A stretch of 36,518 nt of DNA from a virus, in the IMG/VR virus record IMGVR_UViG_3300021197_000705, positions 1-36,518 of that record; one strand, written 5' to 3'. This document shows, one piece after another, positions 29,453 through 36,518 of this stretch. A program made the position numbers and the translations under genes. How positions within the stretch are numbered: the first letter of the stretch is position 1; the number at the start of each line of letters is the position of its first letter. The notes under the pieces were generated by a model, which did not search any database, had not been told where the DNA came from, and worked only from the letters and a program-made list of their open reading frames with translations.

Positions 29453-29905
29453 ATGGCAAACAGCAACTCCGTCGATATTGACGAATCAGAAGCTGATGTC
29501 CAAACCGAATCGAAACCGAATTGGCGTAGGGAACTCGAAGGTCGAGCAACCACCGCTGAGGCAGAACTCGCTTCTTACAAGAGGCGTGACGCTTTCCGAT
29601 CAGCAGGATTAGATCCTGATGATGCTAAGGTTAGCTATTTTGTTAAAGGATACGAAGGAGAACTTGATCCCCAAGCTATTGCAGCGGAAGCTACAGCAGC
29701 AGGGTTTCTTGGCAGTAATGCCTCTCCTAATAATCCTCGGCAAGACGCAGAGCTAGCGGCAGAGCAAAGGATTGCTTTGGCTGGCGAAGGCGGAGATCCG
29801 GTTAGCAACCCTGACCTAGACGCACAAATTAAAGCTACTAAATCCCCAGAGGAATTAAGAACTTTGATGGAAGCAAACGGTTATTTGTGGGGCGCAACAA
29901 CCTGA
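29453..29905 (+). CDS. Capsid scaffolding protein
   Basis: ATG at 29453 with AGGTGAG seven bases upstream, chosen over the in-frame ATG at 29372, which lies before the leader hairpin. The 150-residue product is acidic and helical with WRRELEGRATTAEAELASYKRRDAF, then AGLDPDDAKVSYFVKGYEGELDPQAIAAEATAAGFLG and a C-terminal helix LRTLMEANGY. A coiled coil followed by the Y-x-GELxxxAIxxEAxxAG motif is the standard form of small actinophage scaffolds directly upstream of the major capsid gene. It shapes the procapsid and leaves or is degraded before packaging. Confidence 0.82.
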   Translation: MANSNSVDIDESEADVQTESKPNWRRELEGRATTAEAELASYKRRDAFRSAGLDPDDAKVSYFVKGYEGELDPQAIAAEATAAGFLGSNASPNNPRQDAELAAEQRIALAGEGGDPVSNPDLDAQIKATKSPEELRTLMEANGYLWGATT

Positions 29906-29949
29906 TTTAGTCATTAAAGCGGAGTCCCTCTCTCTTTAAGGACTTCATA

Positions 29950-30888
29950 ATGGCCGTAGGATTTACGGGTACTGGACAGGTAGATTCTTCTACCGGAGCG
30001 TTTGAGCAACTCGCTTACTTCGCATTACGATCCAACCCTCTTTACGAAATGATCGCAGATGTTCGATCTACAGCGCAAACCCACAATGGTGCGTCTGTAA
30101 CATTCGACATTTATGACAACATGGCTACCGCTACAGCAGCGTTAGCGCAAGCAACAGACGTTGCAGCTATCCAGTTGACAGATACGGTAGTTACCGTAGC
30201 ATTGGCTGAATATGGTAACGCTGTGACAACAACCGCTAAACTGCGCGGAACTTCTTTCTTGAATGTTGACGCAGACGCAGCGAACATTATCGGTTACAAC
30301 ATGGTTGATTCTATCGACACTATTGTAGCGGGTATTGCTTCAGGTGGAACAAACGAAATTCTGCCTGCCGGTCGTGCCGGTACTGTCAACATTATTGCTA
30401 CTGACATAATTACCCCTAATCAAACTCGTACTGCGGCAGCGAAACTTCGTACAGCTTCAGCACCAGGTTTCGAGAACGGTAACTATGTTGGCATGATTCA
30501 CCCTGATGTCGCTTTCGATCTTCGTAGCGCAGCAGCCGTGACTGATGTTATCGCTTACCAGATCCGTCAAGATGGCGCTGCTGTCCGTAACGGTTCTATC
30601 GGCACATGGGGTGGTGTGGAGTTCATTGAGAACCCTCGCGCTAACATCCAGGCCGGTGCCGGTGCTGCCGGTATCAACGTGTATGACACTGTTATAGCTG
30701 GCCGTCAGGCTCTCGCTAAAGCATTCTCACGGGCACCAGGTTTCGGTGAGCTACCTTCAGTAGTTTATGGACCTGTAACTGATAACCTGCGTCGTTTCAT
30801 GACTGTCGGCTGGTACCACCTTGTTGGTTACGGAATCTTCCGTCAGGCATGTTTACAGCGTGTAGAATCTGCTTCTAGCCTCGCCTAG
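29950..30888 (+). CDS. Major capsid protein, N4-gp56 type
   Basis: A 312-residue HK97-fold protein. ATG has AAGGA eight bases upstream. Recognisable stretches: FEQLAYFALRSNPLYEMIADVRST, VTFDIYDNMATATAALAQATDV, VVTVALAEYGNAVTTTAKLRGTSFLNVDADAANIIGYNMVDSIDTIVAG, MIHPDVAFDLR, and the C-terminal GELPSVVYGPVTDNLRRFMTVGWYHLVGYGIFRQ. These match the N4-gp56 family of phage major capsid proteins. It forms the icosahedral shell. A strong hairpin (30901-30937) follows its stop and probably limits read-through. Confidence 0.92.
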   Translation: MAVGFTGTGQVDSSTGAFEQLAYFALRSNPLYEMIADVRSTAQTHNGASVTFDIYDNMATATAALAQATDVAAIQLTDTVVTVALAEYGNAVTTTAKLRGTSFLNVDADAANIIGYNMVDSIDTIVAGIASGGTNEILPAGRAGTVNIIATDIITPNQTRTAAAKLRTASAPGFENGNYVGMIHPDVAFDLRSAAAVTDVIAYQIRQDGAAVRNGSIGTWGGVEFIENPRANIQAGAGAAGINVYDTVIAGRQALAKAFSRAPGFGELPSVVYGPVTDNLRRFMTVGWYHLVGYGIFRQACLQRVESASSLA

Positions 30889-30900
30889 TAGCTGCGGTTT

Positions 30901-30955
30901 GGGAGGGTCAGGGTTCCCCCTTTCCCCTGGCCCTTCCATCCCCCCCCTATTCTTT
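30901..30955 (+). terminator. Terminator after the major capsid gene
   Basis: GGGAGGGTCAGG (30901-30912) pairs with CCTGGCCCTTCC (30926-30937), twelve pairs including two G-U. The 3' side is ATCCCCCCCC then TATTCTTTGTT, so the T-run is weak. It probably reduces rather than abolishes read-through into downstream virion genes. Confidence 0.6.
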
Positions 30956-30983
30956 GTTAGTATCTTGTTAAGCGGAGGTTGAT

Positions 30984-31103
30984 ATGCCTAAAGTCGGTAA
31001 TAAACATTACAGCTATACCCCTAGTGGTAGGAAAGCTGCTGCGGCGCAAGCTAAGAAAACTGGGAAGAAAGTTACTAATACTAGAAAAAGAGGGAAACGA
31101 TAA
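30984..31103 (+). CDS. Tiny very basic protein (39 aa)
   Basis: ATG at 30984 with GGAGG six bases upstream. The product, MPKVGNKHYSYTPSGRKAAA followed by QAKKTGKKV and TNTRKRGKR, is strongly basic. Similar small proteins (PKVGxKxFxYTxxGxxAAxxxAKKTGKK) occur in the structural regions of many phages. It probably binds nucleic acid or an acidic virion partner. It is coupled by TAATG to a following small frame. Confidence 0.75.
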   Translation: MPKVGNKHYSYTPSGRKAAAAQAKKTGKKVTNTRKRGKR

Positions 31104-31174
31104 TGGCCGGATCAGGGAATGTGACTATCCGACCTAAGCCGATTACAGGTACCGGAGGAGTTAACCGTGGCTAG
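31103..31174 (+). CDS. Possible 23-aa peptide bridging to the next virion gene
   Basis: ATG overlaps the preceding stop as TAATG and the frame ends eight bases inside the next gene. The product is MAGSGNVTIRPKPITGTGG plus VNRG. It may be a real mini-gene or only a coupling frame that brings ribosomes to the GGAGGAG site of the next gene. Confidence 0.35.
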   Translation: MAGSGNVTIRPKPITGTGGVNRG

Positions 31175-31610
31175 TGGCCTTTATGCCTTGCCGTTTAAGA
31201 ATAATTTGACGCAGGTTACGAATTTCCAAATAGATTTTGATGATACAACCGCAGGCCGTTTCAAGTGTATGCTTGTCACTTCGTCTTACACCCCTAACTT
31301 TGATACTGATTCAGTGTTTGCTGATGTGAGTAACGAGGTTTCAGGTGCGGGTTACACTGCTGGCGGTGAAGCTCTCACTGGTGTGACGTTCGCTATCAGT
31401 GGGGGTACGATTACGTGGGATGCGGGGGATGTGACGTGGACTGGTTCTACGATCACTAATGCTGCTGCTGCGGTTATTTATAATACGAGCGAAGCTAACG
31501 ATCCTTTGATCGCTTATGTTGATTTTGGTGGGAACTTTTCCACTACGTCGGGTACGTTCCAGATTGTTTGGAATGCGTCTGGCGTCTTTACTTTAGATAC
31601 GACACCGTAG
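31167..31610 (+). CDS. Virion structural protein (147 aa)
   Basis: GTG start with GGAGGAG six bases upstream. The 147-residue protein is beta-rich: ALPFKNNLTQVTNFQIDFDDTTAGRFKCMLVTSSYTPNF, a Gly-rich middle and PLIAYVDFGGNFSTTSGTFQIVWNASGVFTLDT at the end. The C-terminal YVDFG...SGTFxIxW...GxxxL pattern is common among phage virion proteins encoded after the capsid gene. A decoration or tail-associated role is likely; which one cannot be decided. Confidence 0.75.
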   Translation: MASGLYALPFKNNLTQVTNFQIDFDDTTAGRFKCMLVTSSYTPNFDTDSVFADVSNEVSGAGYTAGGEALTGVTFAISGGTITWDAGDVTWTGSTITNAAAAVIYNTSEANDPLIAYVDFGGNFSTTSGTFQIVWNASGVFTLDTTP

Positions 31611-31620
31611 GAGTATCGGT

Positions 31621-31887
31621 ATGGCTAGTAATTTTCCGGGAGCTTTAGATACAGCGACTCAGCAACCTTCACCTCTTGCTACTACAGAGTTGGATGCGGC
31701 AGGGTTTTTGCATGATGAGGTTCACACAAATCATTCAACTGCTTTGATTGCTTTGCAAACGAAAATGGGGATTAGTGCTTCGACTCCGACGACGATAGGT
31801 CATGTGCTTACTGTTTCGGCGGCGGGTACTACTGCTTGGGCGGCGGTTGATACAGATCCGATTCCTCTAATTTTAGCTTTGTCATAG
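31621..31887 (+). CDS. Small fibre-locus virion protein (88 aa)
   Basis: AGGAG seven bases before the ATG. The sequence FPGALDTATQQPSPLATTELDAAGFLHDEVHTNHSTALIALQTKMGIS is a widespread phage motif (FPGxxDt...LDxxGxxHxxxHxxxxxAIxALxxKxGI) normally found at N-termini of tail fibres, where it forms a helical, trimer-organising segment. Here it is an independent short protein ending in a beta segment (IGHVLTVSAAGTTAWAAV). It probably builds the fibre base. Confidence 0.75.
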   Translation: MASNFPGALDTATQQPSPLATTELDAAGFLHDEVHTNHSTALIALQTKMGISASTPTTIGHVLTVSAAGTTAWAAVDTDPIPLILALS

Positions 31888-31898
31888 GAGTATAGAAT

Positions 31899-32231
31899 AT
31901 GGCTAATACATTCAAAAACGCACGGGCTGCGGCTACTAATACTTTGGCAACTGTTTACACTGCTCCTTCTGGAGCAGCGACTGACATAGCTATTGTGTTG
32001 TTGGCGCAAGCTACTAACGTGGCTAGTGGCGCTCAAGCTGTCGATCTTTGCTGGTATGATGCGTCTGGTACAGTTAAGACTGACTTGGTTAAAGATTTGT
32101 CTGTTCCTGAGAAAGCTGCTGTTGGTCTTATCGCTGGCAAGCTTGTGCTTGAGAGTGGGGATTATTTGCAAGTCAAGTCTACAGCCCCTTCCCTTATAGA
32201 ACTGTCAGTTTCTGTATTAGAAATTACCTGA
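31899..32231 (+). CDS. Fibre-locus virion protein (110 aa)
   Basis: AGGAG eight bases before the ATG. A compact beta-sandwich type protein: MANTFKNARAAATNTLATVYTAPSG, VVLLAQATNVASGAQAVDLCWYDAS and IAGKLVLESGDYLQVKSTAPSLIELSVSVLEIT. The YTAP...N...W.D...GKLVLExGD.L.V pattern is common in small phage tail or fibre-associated proteins. Role inferred from position. Confidence 0.75.
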   Translation: MANTFKNARAAATNTLATVYTAPSGAATDIAIVLLAQATNVASGAQAVDLCWYDASGTVKTDLVKDLSVPEKAAVGLIAGKLVLESGDYLQVKSTAPSLIELSVSVLEIT

Positions 32232-32234
32232 TCT

Positions 32235-33740
32235 GTGACGGGTATAGAAGCGGGTAAGACGTGGAGTAGGGTTGGGCCAGAGGTGGCTCCTACTTCGTCG
32301 TCTGCGTCTGGTGTGTTTACTCTTTCAGAGTATTCAGAGAATCAGGGGGCTGGTACTTGGCCGAATCCTGCTGTTGGTTGGATGGCTTATTTCAAACCTT
32401 CTGTTTATGGTTCTAGTTGGCTTTACACTCAGTTGATGTTGGATGATTCAGACAACATACATATTGCCACAATAGGGACTGTTAGTGGTGTCACACAAAC
32501 GGGGATAGTCAAGTTAAATTCAGATGGTGCTGCTGTTGCAGCTAATCATACAACCGGTAGTCCTTCGAGTTTTTATTCTGAAACAAAAGGTTTGATTCAC
32601 GACGCAACAAACAACAAAGTGTTTCTAACTGGTAAATGGTATCAGTCAGGGGATTATGCTGCGACTGTATCTTTTCCTGAAAATTTAAGTTCTATAACGC
32701 CTTTAGGTAAAACTAACAATCCTGCTACTGCTGGAGCAGGTTTCCAAAACGATAACACTACTCGTGCTACTGTTCTTGCGTCGAATAACAGAATTTGGAA
32801 TATTGCTCGCGCGCACGATGGTAATAGATACAAAGGATTTCTGTGGCAAAATGGTACAGATGGTACTTACTATTCCACAGGAGCAAGAGATTTTAATTAT
32901 CTGAGCAGTAGTAATCACATGTGGCCTATGTCTGTTTGGACTGATAACACTTATGGGTATGCTCTTATTTGGGGCTATTCAACTGGTCACATGTTTTACG
33001 GCGATAGCAGCGGCAGTATTTGGAAGCAGCAAAGAAGCACTAACTCTTACCCTATTGTGCCTGATGATATTGTAGAAAAAAGTTCTACTGAAGTAGTTAT
33101 TTCAGGTGCTTATGCTAACGGTAATACTGATAACAGATGTTTTGTGCAAGTGTTTAATAAAACTTCGTTTGCAGTTTCTTGGACACAAGATATTGTTATA
33201 GATCCAAATCAAGGTCATACGAATGGGATGTACACAAGCGTTTGTGTTGACTCATCTGAAAATGTTTATATTGGTTGGCGAGAACAGTTAAGCCAAGGTT
33301 CTGGCAACTGGACGTATTGTTATGCTAAATACAATACTTCTGGCACGTTGCAGTACAGTCGTTCTATTGAATGCACAACCGCAGGCAACACATCTGCTTT
33401 TGCTGCTTGGACTGGTAATACTCCTCATATTAAAATTAGCAGCGATGGTTCAACACTTATTATTCAAGGCGGCCAACTTAACGGTGGCACTAATCCTTTA
33501 GCTGGTTGGGTTTGTTCTGTTCCTTCAGACGGCGGCGGTGTTGGCGGTACAGTTACTATAAATAGTCAAACGTTTGAAATAAAAAATCCGACTATGACAA
33601 CTCGTACAGGTCAAATGGACGGTTGGCAAAACGGTCAAAACTCTCAAAATAGTGGCACTAACTCTGGAGCTAATACAGCTCTTTCAGGGGCACCTGGGGT
33701 TTCAACATATACAGAAACAATTACAAAAGGTAATATTTGA
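32235..33740 (+). CDS. Fibre/receptor-binding protein, beta-propeller-like (501 aa)
   Basis: GTG at 32235, three bases after the previous stop. It is needed to include the N-terminal anchor motif (VGPEVAPTSSSASGVFTLSE, then WPNP), which recurs in the protein at 34020. From about residue 55 the protein is built of repeated beta segments of 40-60 residues with conserved turns (DDSDNIHIATIG, ATNNKVFLTGKW, DSSENVYIGW, SSDGSTLIIQGG), typical of a propeller or SGNH-free receptor-binding head. The end is N/S/G-rich. No Shine-Dalgarno is visible. It likely contacts the host surface. Confidence 0.72.
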   Translation: MTGIEAGKTWSRVGPEVAPTSSSASGVFTLSEYSENQGAGTWPNPAVGWMAYFKPSVYGSSWLYTQLMLDDSDNIHIATIGTVSGVTQTGIVKLNSDGAAVAANHTTGSPSSFYSETKGLIHDATNNKVFLTGKWYQSGDYAATVSFPENLSSITPLGKTNNPATAGAGFQNDNTTRATVLASNNRIWNIARAHDGNRYKGFLWQNGTDGTYYSTGARDFNYLSSSNHMWPMSVWTDNTYGYALIWGYSTGHMFYGDSSGSIWKQQRSTNSYPIVPDDIVEKSSTEVVISGAYANGNTDNRCFVQVFNKTSFAVSWTQDIVIDPNQGHTNGMYTSVCVDSSENVYIGWREQLSQGSGNWTYCYAKYNTSGTLQYSRSIECTTAGNTSAFAAWTGNTPHIKISSDGSTLIIQGGQLNGGTNPLAGWVCSVPSDGGGVGGTVTINSQTFEIKNPTMTTRTGQMDGWQNGQNSQNSGTNSGANTALSGAPGVSTYTETITKGNI

Positions 33741-34027
33741 TGGCTAATGTATATGGTTTATACACAAATTTAGAAGGTGATTATCCTTTACACCAGGGGG
33801 ATGTTCAACGATTTTACCCAGACTTTATGAATGGCGATCCGTTGCCTGAAGGTTGGCTCCCTGTTGTGGAAACTGAAGAGCCAGAGACAGTGATTACTGA
33901 TACAGAAATACAAACATTTATTAGTGGTGTTTCTATTGTTGATGGTGTAGCTACGCAAACGTACACACCAGTTAATCGGCCTATACCACCTGATCCAGAA
34001 ATGGAAGAAGGATCAAATAATGCCTAG
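33740..34027 (+). CDS. Small fibre-locus protein, possible assembly factor (95 aa)
   Basis: ATG at 33740 overlaps the previous stop as TGATG; a TTG three bases upstream is an unlikely start. The product, MANVYGLYTNLEGDYPLHQG..., then GDPLPEGWLPVVETEEPE and an acidic Pro-rich end, resembles small phage proteins with the LPEGWxPVVExExPE motif that accompany fibre genes. A fibre-assembly or virion-cap role is inference. Overlaps the next gene by 8 bases. Confidence 0.68.
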   Translation: MANVYGLYTNLEGDYPLHQGDVQRFYPDFMNGDPLPEGWLPVVETEEPETVITDTEIQTFISGVSIVDGVATQTYTPVNRPIPPDPEMEEGSNNA

Positions 34028-34733
34028 TCCTGGTTATGGTGAGAATGGGTCTGTTATAGGCCCCCAAAATTTGCCGACTAGTTCGGTGGCTTCTGGTGTG
34101 TGGTCTTTGGCTGAGATGACTGAAGCTCAGCGTGACGGCATCTGGCCTAATCCGCAAGGGGATTTTGAGTTGTTAGCAACAGCAACTGTTACGTCAGATG
34201 TGCCGTCAATAACAATCGGTTCTATTCCACAAACATATCGTGATCTAAAAATTGTGATTCGTGCAGCAACCACAGACCTTGTTTCGGACACTACGTGGAT
34301 TCAACCTAACTCTGACACAACGCAAGCTAACTACAGGTTGTTTGCTTTAGAAAACACGAAAAGCGGTAGTGGCGCTGGTTCGCAAGGTTATGCGTATTTT
34401 AGTTACAGTTCTAATCAACATCCAAGAGGTACATGGCCGCAAGGTTCAAGTGGTCGTGGCAGTTTGAATGAGCGCACAGCGTTAGAAACGTATATCCCGA
34501 ACTACACGAACGCAGGTTTAGCAACTTCAGGCAGCATGATGCACACTATTTCAGGTGCTAACAATAACATAGCGTCGCCACCCAACAACATCTTTGTAGG
34601 AATTAGCGGTTCAACTCTTAATCTGAGTGCAGCGATTACGTCAATCAGAATTATTGAGCCGCAAGGTTCAAGCGCAATTTATTATTACGCAACAGGAACA
34701 CAAATTAGTGTATACGGAATAGGACAACTGTAA
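34020..34733 (+). CDS. Receptor-binding/fibre protein, paralogue 1 (237 aa)
   Basis: An N-terminal anchor (IGPQNLPTSSVASGVWSLAE, then WPNP; residues ~12-46) is like that of the 501-aa fibre protein. It is followed by a beta-sandwich domain that starts FELLATATVTSDVPSITIGS and continues IPQTYRDLKIVI, ending AAITSIRIIEPQGSS, then TGTQISVYGIGQL. The same domain forms the two following proteins. The domain type (LLATxTV...ITFxSIPQTYxDL...LYGI) is extremely common in tail fibres of aquatic phages. Confidence 0.78.
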   Translation: MPSPGYGENGSVIGPQNLPTSSVASGVWSLAEMTEAQRDGIWPNPQGDFELLATATVTSDVPSITIGSIPQTYRDLKIVIRAATTDLVSDTTWIQPNSDTTQANYRLFALENTKSGSGAGSQGYAYFSYSSNQHPRGTWPQGSSGRGSLNERTALETYIPNYTNAGLATSGSMMHTISGANNNIASPPNNIFVGISGSTLNLSAAITSIRIIEPQGSSAIYYYATGTQISVYGIGQL

Positions 34734-35317
34734 TGGCTGATTATGAAGTAATCGCTTCAGGTTCAGTGGATGCGTCGGCCCCTGTTACGATTAACATTAC
34801 TAGTATTCCTGGTACGTTTAAGCATTTGTTATTTTCACTTAATTCAGCGTCAACTCTTAGCAGCGGAAGCTATTCAGATTTGTTAATAATGAGATTTAAC
34901 GGTGACACAGGTTCTAATTATAATAGAGCTAGGCAATACAAGTATGATTCTTCTAGTGGGGCAGGTACTCAAGATAGAGGTGAAGATAGCAGTATGGGGG
35001 TTGCTTTTACACGTATACCCACACGTCACTCAGGTCAAAGCACTAAATCTTTTGCCCACACAAATATTTGTATTCCTGCATACTCAGACACAGTATTTAC
35101 TAAAGGCGTTTTAATAGATCATTTGAATCCTTACAGTTATAATTTTCCCACCACTGGCCAAGAGTCAGGAATAGGTTCTTTCATAGGTGTTGGCGGTTGG
35201 AATAATACGGCTGCTATTACTTCAATACAAATTTCTTCTTATGAAGGATTAGTAACTGGCACCTCAGGGTGTGGTTTCGCAGTTAACACTTCTTACGTTT
35301 TGTCAGGACTTGCATAA
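34733..35317 (+). CDS. Receptor-binding/fibre protein, paralogue 2 (194 aa)
   Basis: TAATG coupled. It consists almost only of the fibre domain: YEVIASGSVDASAPVTINIT, SIPGTFKHLLFSL, then MRFNGDTGSNYNRARQ, a feature of this family, and AAITSIQISSYEGL near the end, finishing YVLSGLA rather than LYGI. It has no anchor motif, so it must be attached through a partner or assemble with paralogue 1. Confidence 0.75.
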   Translation: MADYEVIASGSVDASAPVTINITSIPGTFKHLLFSLNSASTLSSGSYSDLLIMRFNGDTGSNYNRARQYKYDSSSGAGTQDRGEDSSMGVAFTRIPTRHSGQSTKSFAHTNICIPAYSDTVFTKGVLIDHLNPYSYNFPTTGQESGIGSFIGVGGWNNTAAITSIQISSYEGLVTGTSGCGFAVNTSYVLSGLA

Positions 35318-35856
35318 TGGCAACATGGAATCTTTTAGGTACAGCAACAGTTTCTGGTACTTCAACAACAGCAATAACTTTTAGTTCAATCGATCAAAGC
35401 TATAAAGATCTTTGCATAATTGGGTCGTTAACAGATGTTACAGGAAGTAGTGGTTACGCTCCTATTACTTGGCTTATGAAAACTGCTGCTGGTGGTGCAA
35501 TGTCATTAGGTGGCGGTTATATGGAAATGAGCTATAACAGCCTAACACCAAGTAGTACGCAATTTGCTAGCGCAAGTAGTACAATTAGTTACATTAATAG
35601 TGCTGACAGCACTAGTGGGAACAGTCCTATATATTTTTATTGCTATGATTACTCTAGTACTACAGTTGCAAAAAACTTTTATTTGTTTCATGGGACTACT
35701 GGCAGATCACCTTATCTTGCAGCTAGTTCGTTTCGGATGCACAAATGGCTTTTTAACGATGGTAGCAACAGCCCTTTAGGAACGATTGATGTAAGAACAT
35801 CGCAAGCAAACCTTCAAGCTGGTTCTACTTTGTCCCTTTACGGAATCGAAGGATAA
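35317..35856 (+). CDS. Receptor-binding/fibre protein, paralogue 3 (179 aa)
   Basis: TAATG coupled. Again a single fibre domain: WNLLGTATVSGTSTTAITFS, SIDQSYKDLCIIGSL, a variable S/T/G/Y-rich centre, then LGTIDVRTSQANLQAGSTLSLYGIEG. The ends align with paralogues 1 and 2, while the centre is diverged, as expected for a host-range determinant. Confidence 0.75.
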   Translation: MATWNLLGTATVSGTSTTAITFSSIDQSYKDLCIIGSLTDVTGSSGYAPITWLMKTAAGGAMSLGGGYMEMSYNSLTPSSTQFASASSTISYINSADSTSGNSPIYFYCYDYSSTTVAKNFYLFHGTTGRSPYLAASSFRMHKWLFNDGSNSPLGTIDVRTSQANLQAGSTLSLYGIEG

Positions 35857-35862
35857 AAAATT

Positions 35863-36087
35863 ATGTCAAAAAAATTAGTTATAGATATTGCTGCGGGAAC
35901 TGAAGAGCTTGTTGATTTAACTGATGAAGAGCTTGCCGAGATAGCGGCAGGAGCAGCAGAAGCTAAAACTCAACGTGAAGCGGAAGAAGCAGCGGCTGCA
36001 CAAGCGGCTACTGATAAAGCTTCAGGTAACGCCAAACTTAAAGCGCTTGGTCTAACTGACGAAGAAATTGTTGCGCTAGTCGGCTGA
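35863..36087 (+). CDS. Small acidic fibre-locus protein (74 aa)
   Basis: The 74-residue product has a beta N-terminus (KKLVIDIAAGTEELVDL), an alanine/glutamate helix (DEELAEIAAGAAEAKTQREA) and a conserved-looking end (KLKALGLTDEEIVALVG). This form (LtxeE...KLxALGLTxxEixAL) is common as a small last gene of phage fibre loci; function unknown. ATGA overlap with the endolysin start. Confidence 0.75.
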   Translation: MSKKLVIDIAAGTEELVDLTDEELAEIAAGAAEAKTQREAEEAAAAQAATDKASGNAKLKALGLTDEEIVALVG

Positions 36088-36518
36088 TGGATATTGTTGA
36101 CGCACCAAAGAAAGTAACCAGCGGACGACCCATGTCGCCCGTCGGTATTGTTGTGCACCACACAGCATCCAACCATAAAGCAGACCCAGATGACGTAATC
36201 GACATGTGTATACGTGGCGTGAACAAAGTCCCAGGGCCGCTATATAATTATATGGTTAAACGTGACGGAACTATCGTCTGTCTGTCAGACAAGTTTAAAG
36301 CTAATCACGCTGGACGTGGCAGCCGTAAAGTAATGGACAGACTGAAACACGACAAGAAAGTTGTTGAGTCTACAGTCGCAGGCAAAAGCAGCTTCAACTC
36401 GTCCCTGTACGGCGTAGCGATCATTAACGACGGCTTAGGTGAGGATGTACCTGACGTACAGATGGACGCCTTAGCGCGCTTCTGTGCGTTTCTTTGCGAT
36501 GGGCACGGCTGGAACCCG
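36087..36518 (+). CDS. Endolysin, N-terminal part: N-acetylmuramoyl-L-alanine amidase (gene continues at 1)
   Basis: ATG overlaps the previous stop (ATGA). The 144 residues up to the window edge are an amidase_2 (T7 lysozyme-type) domain: VGIVVHHTASNHK (zinc ligand H24), YNYMVKRDGTIVCLSDKFKANHAGRGS, GVAIINDG and the final FLCDGHGWNP. The rest of the domain, with the second and third ligands, is encoded from base 1. The window breaks between the codons for P144 and L145. Confidence 0.95.
   Translation, partial: MDIVDAPKKVTSGRPMSPVGIVVHHTASNHKADPDDVIDMCIRGVNKVPGPLYNYMVKRDGTIVCLSDKFKANHAGRGSRKVMDRLKHDKKVVESTVAGKSSFNSSLYGVAIINDGLGEDVPDVQMDALARFCAFLCDGHGWNP

Noticed and set aside
29331-29612. 93-aa frame overlapping the scaffold gene
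   Set aside because: It is out of frame with the scaffold, spans promoter and leader hairpin, and has no recognisable pattern, whereas the overlapping 150-aa frame has a clear scaffold motif.
1-36518. tRNA genes, tmRNA, integrase and attP
   Set aside because: Scanned by eye for T-loop and CCA-type patterns and for tyrosine or serine recombinase motifs; none was found. A covariance-model search for tRNA and profile searches for recombinases would settle this.

Overview
The window reads as one essentially complete genome of a short-tailed (podovirus-like) phage infecting an actinobacterium of moderate GC content. The amidase endolysin gene is cut by the window edges. Its first 144 codons are at 36087-36518 and its remaining 125 codons are at 1-378. 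Joining the two ends keeps the frame and completes the zinc-ligand set (H24, H151, D160), so the molecule is circular or circularly permuted and about 36.5 kb long. The actinobacterial host is inferred from a WhiB-like protein, an actinophage-style Rad52-type annealing protein, several leaderless extended -10 promoters and a host-type parS site. Low-GC freshwater or marine actinobacteria are plausible hosts, but the sequence alone does not fix the host.

Layout. From 14.2 to 36.5 kb and on through 0 to 5.4 kb, a rightward late block encodes: small basic proteins; a large terminase with an N-terminal HTH-like extension; an SPP1-gp6-like portal; a 1909-residue virion protein followed by three more probable internal or ejection proteins; scaffold; N4-gp56-type major capsid protein; small virion proteins; a fibre/receptor-binding locus with three tandem paralogues; endolysin; holin; a FmdB-type zinc ribbon protein; a connector-like tail protein; a beta-rich tail protein; and a DnaQ-like exonuclease with a zinc ribbon. 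No tape measure, sheath or tail-tube gene was seen, which supports a podovirus.

From 11.1 down to 5.5 kb, a tightly overlapping leftward operon carries DNA metabolism and regulation: an acidic protein, a zinc-finger protein, a lysozyme-like protein, a Cas4/RecB-like nuclease, a ParB-like DGQHR protein, a Rad52-like annealing protein, SSB, two ribbon-helix-helix proteins, a Holliday junction resolvase, WhiB and a G39P-like helicase loader. No DNA polymerase, primase, helicase, integrase or ParA was found. The phage therefore probably borrows the host replisome.

Between the leftward operon and a rightward cluster of seven unknown small genes (11.5-13.4 kb) lies a 406-bp control region. It holds a leftward promoter, two palindromes, four tandem 24-bp iteron-like repeats, a 16-bp site matching the bacterial parS consensus, an AT-rich stretch and a leaderless rightward promoter. 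This is the most interesting part of the window. It looks like a plasmid-type origin plus centromere that could recruit the host ParB and would suit an episomal, integrase-free carrier state. A second non-coding region (13.35-14.17 kb) contains a UUCG-loop terminator, short palindromes, a G/T-rich tract and a set of stable helices that may be a structured RNA or a packaging/regulatory site.
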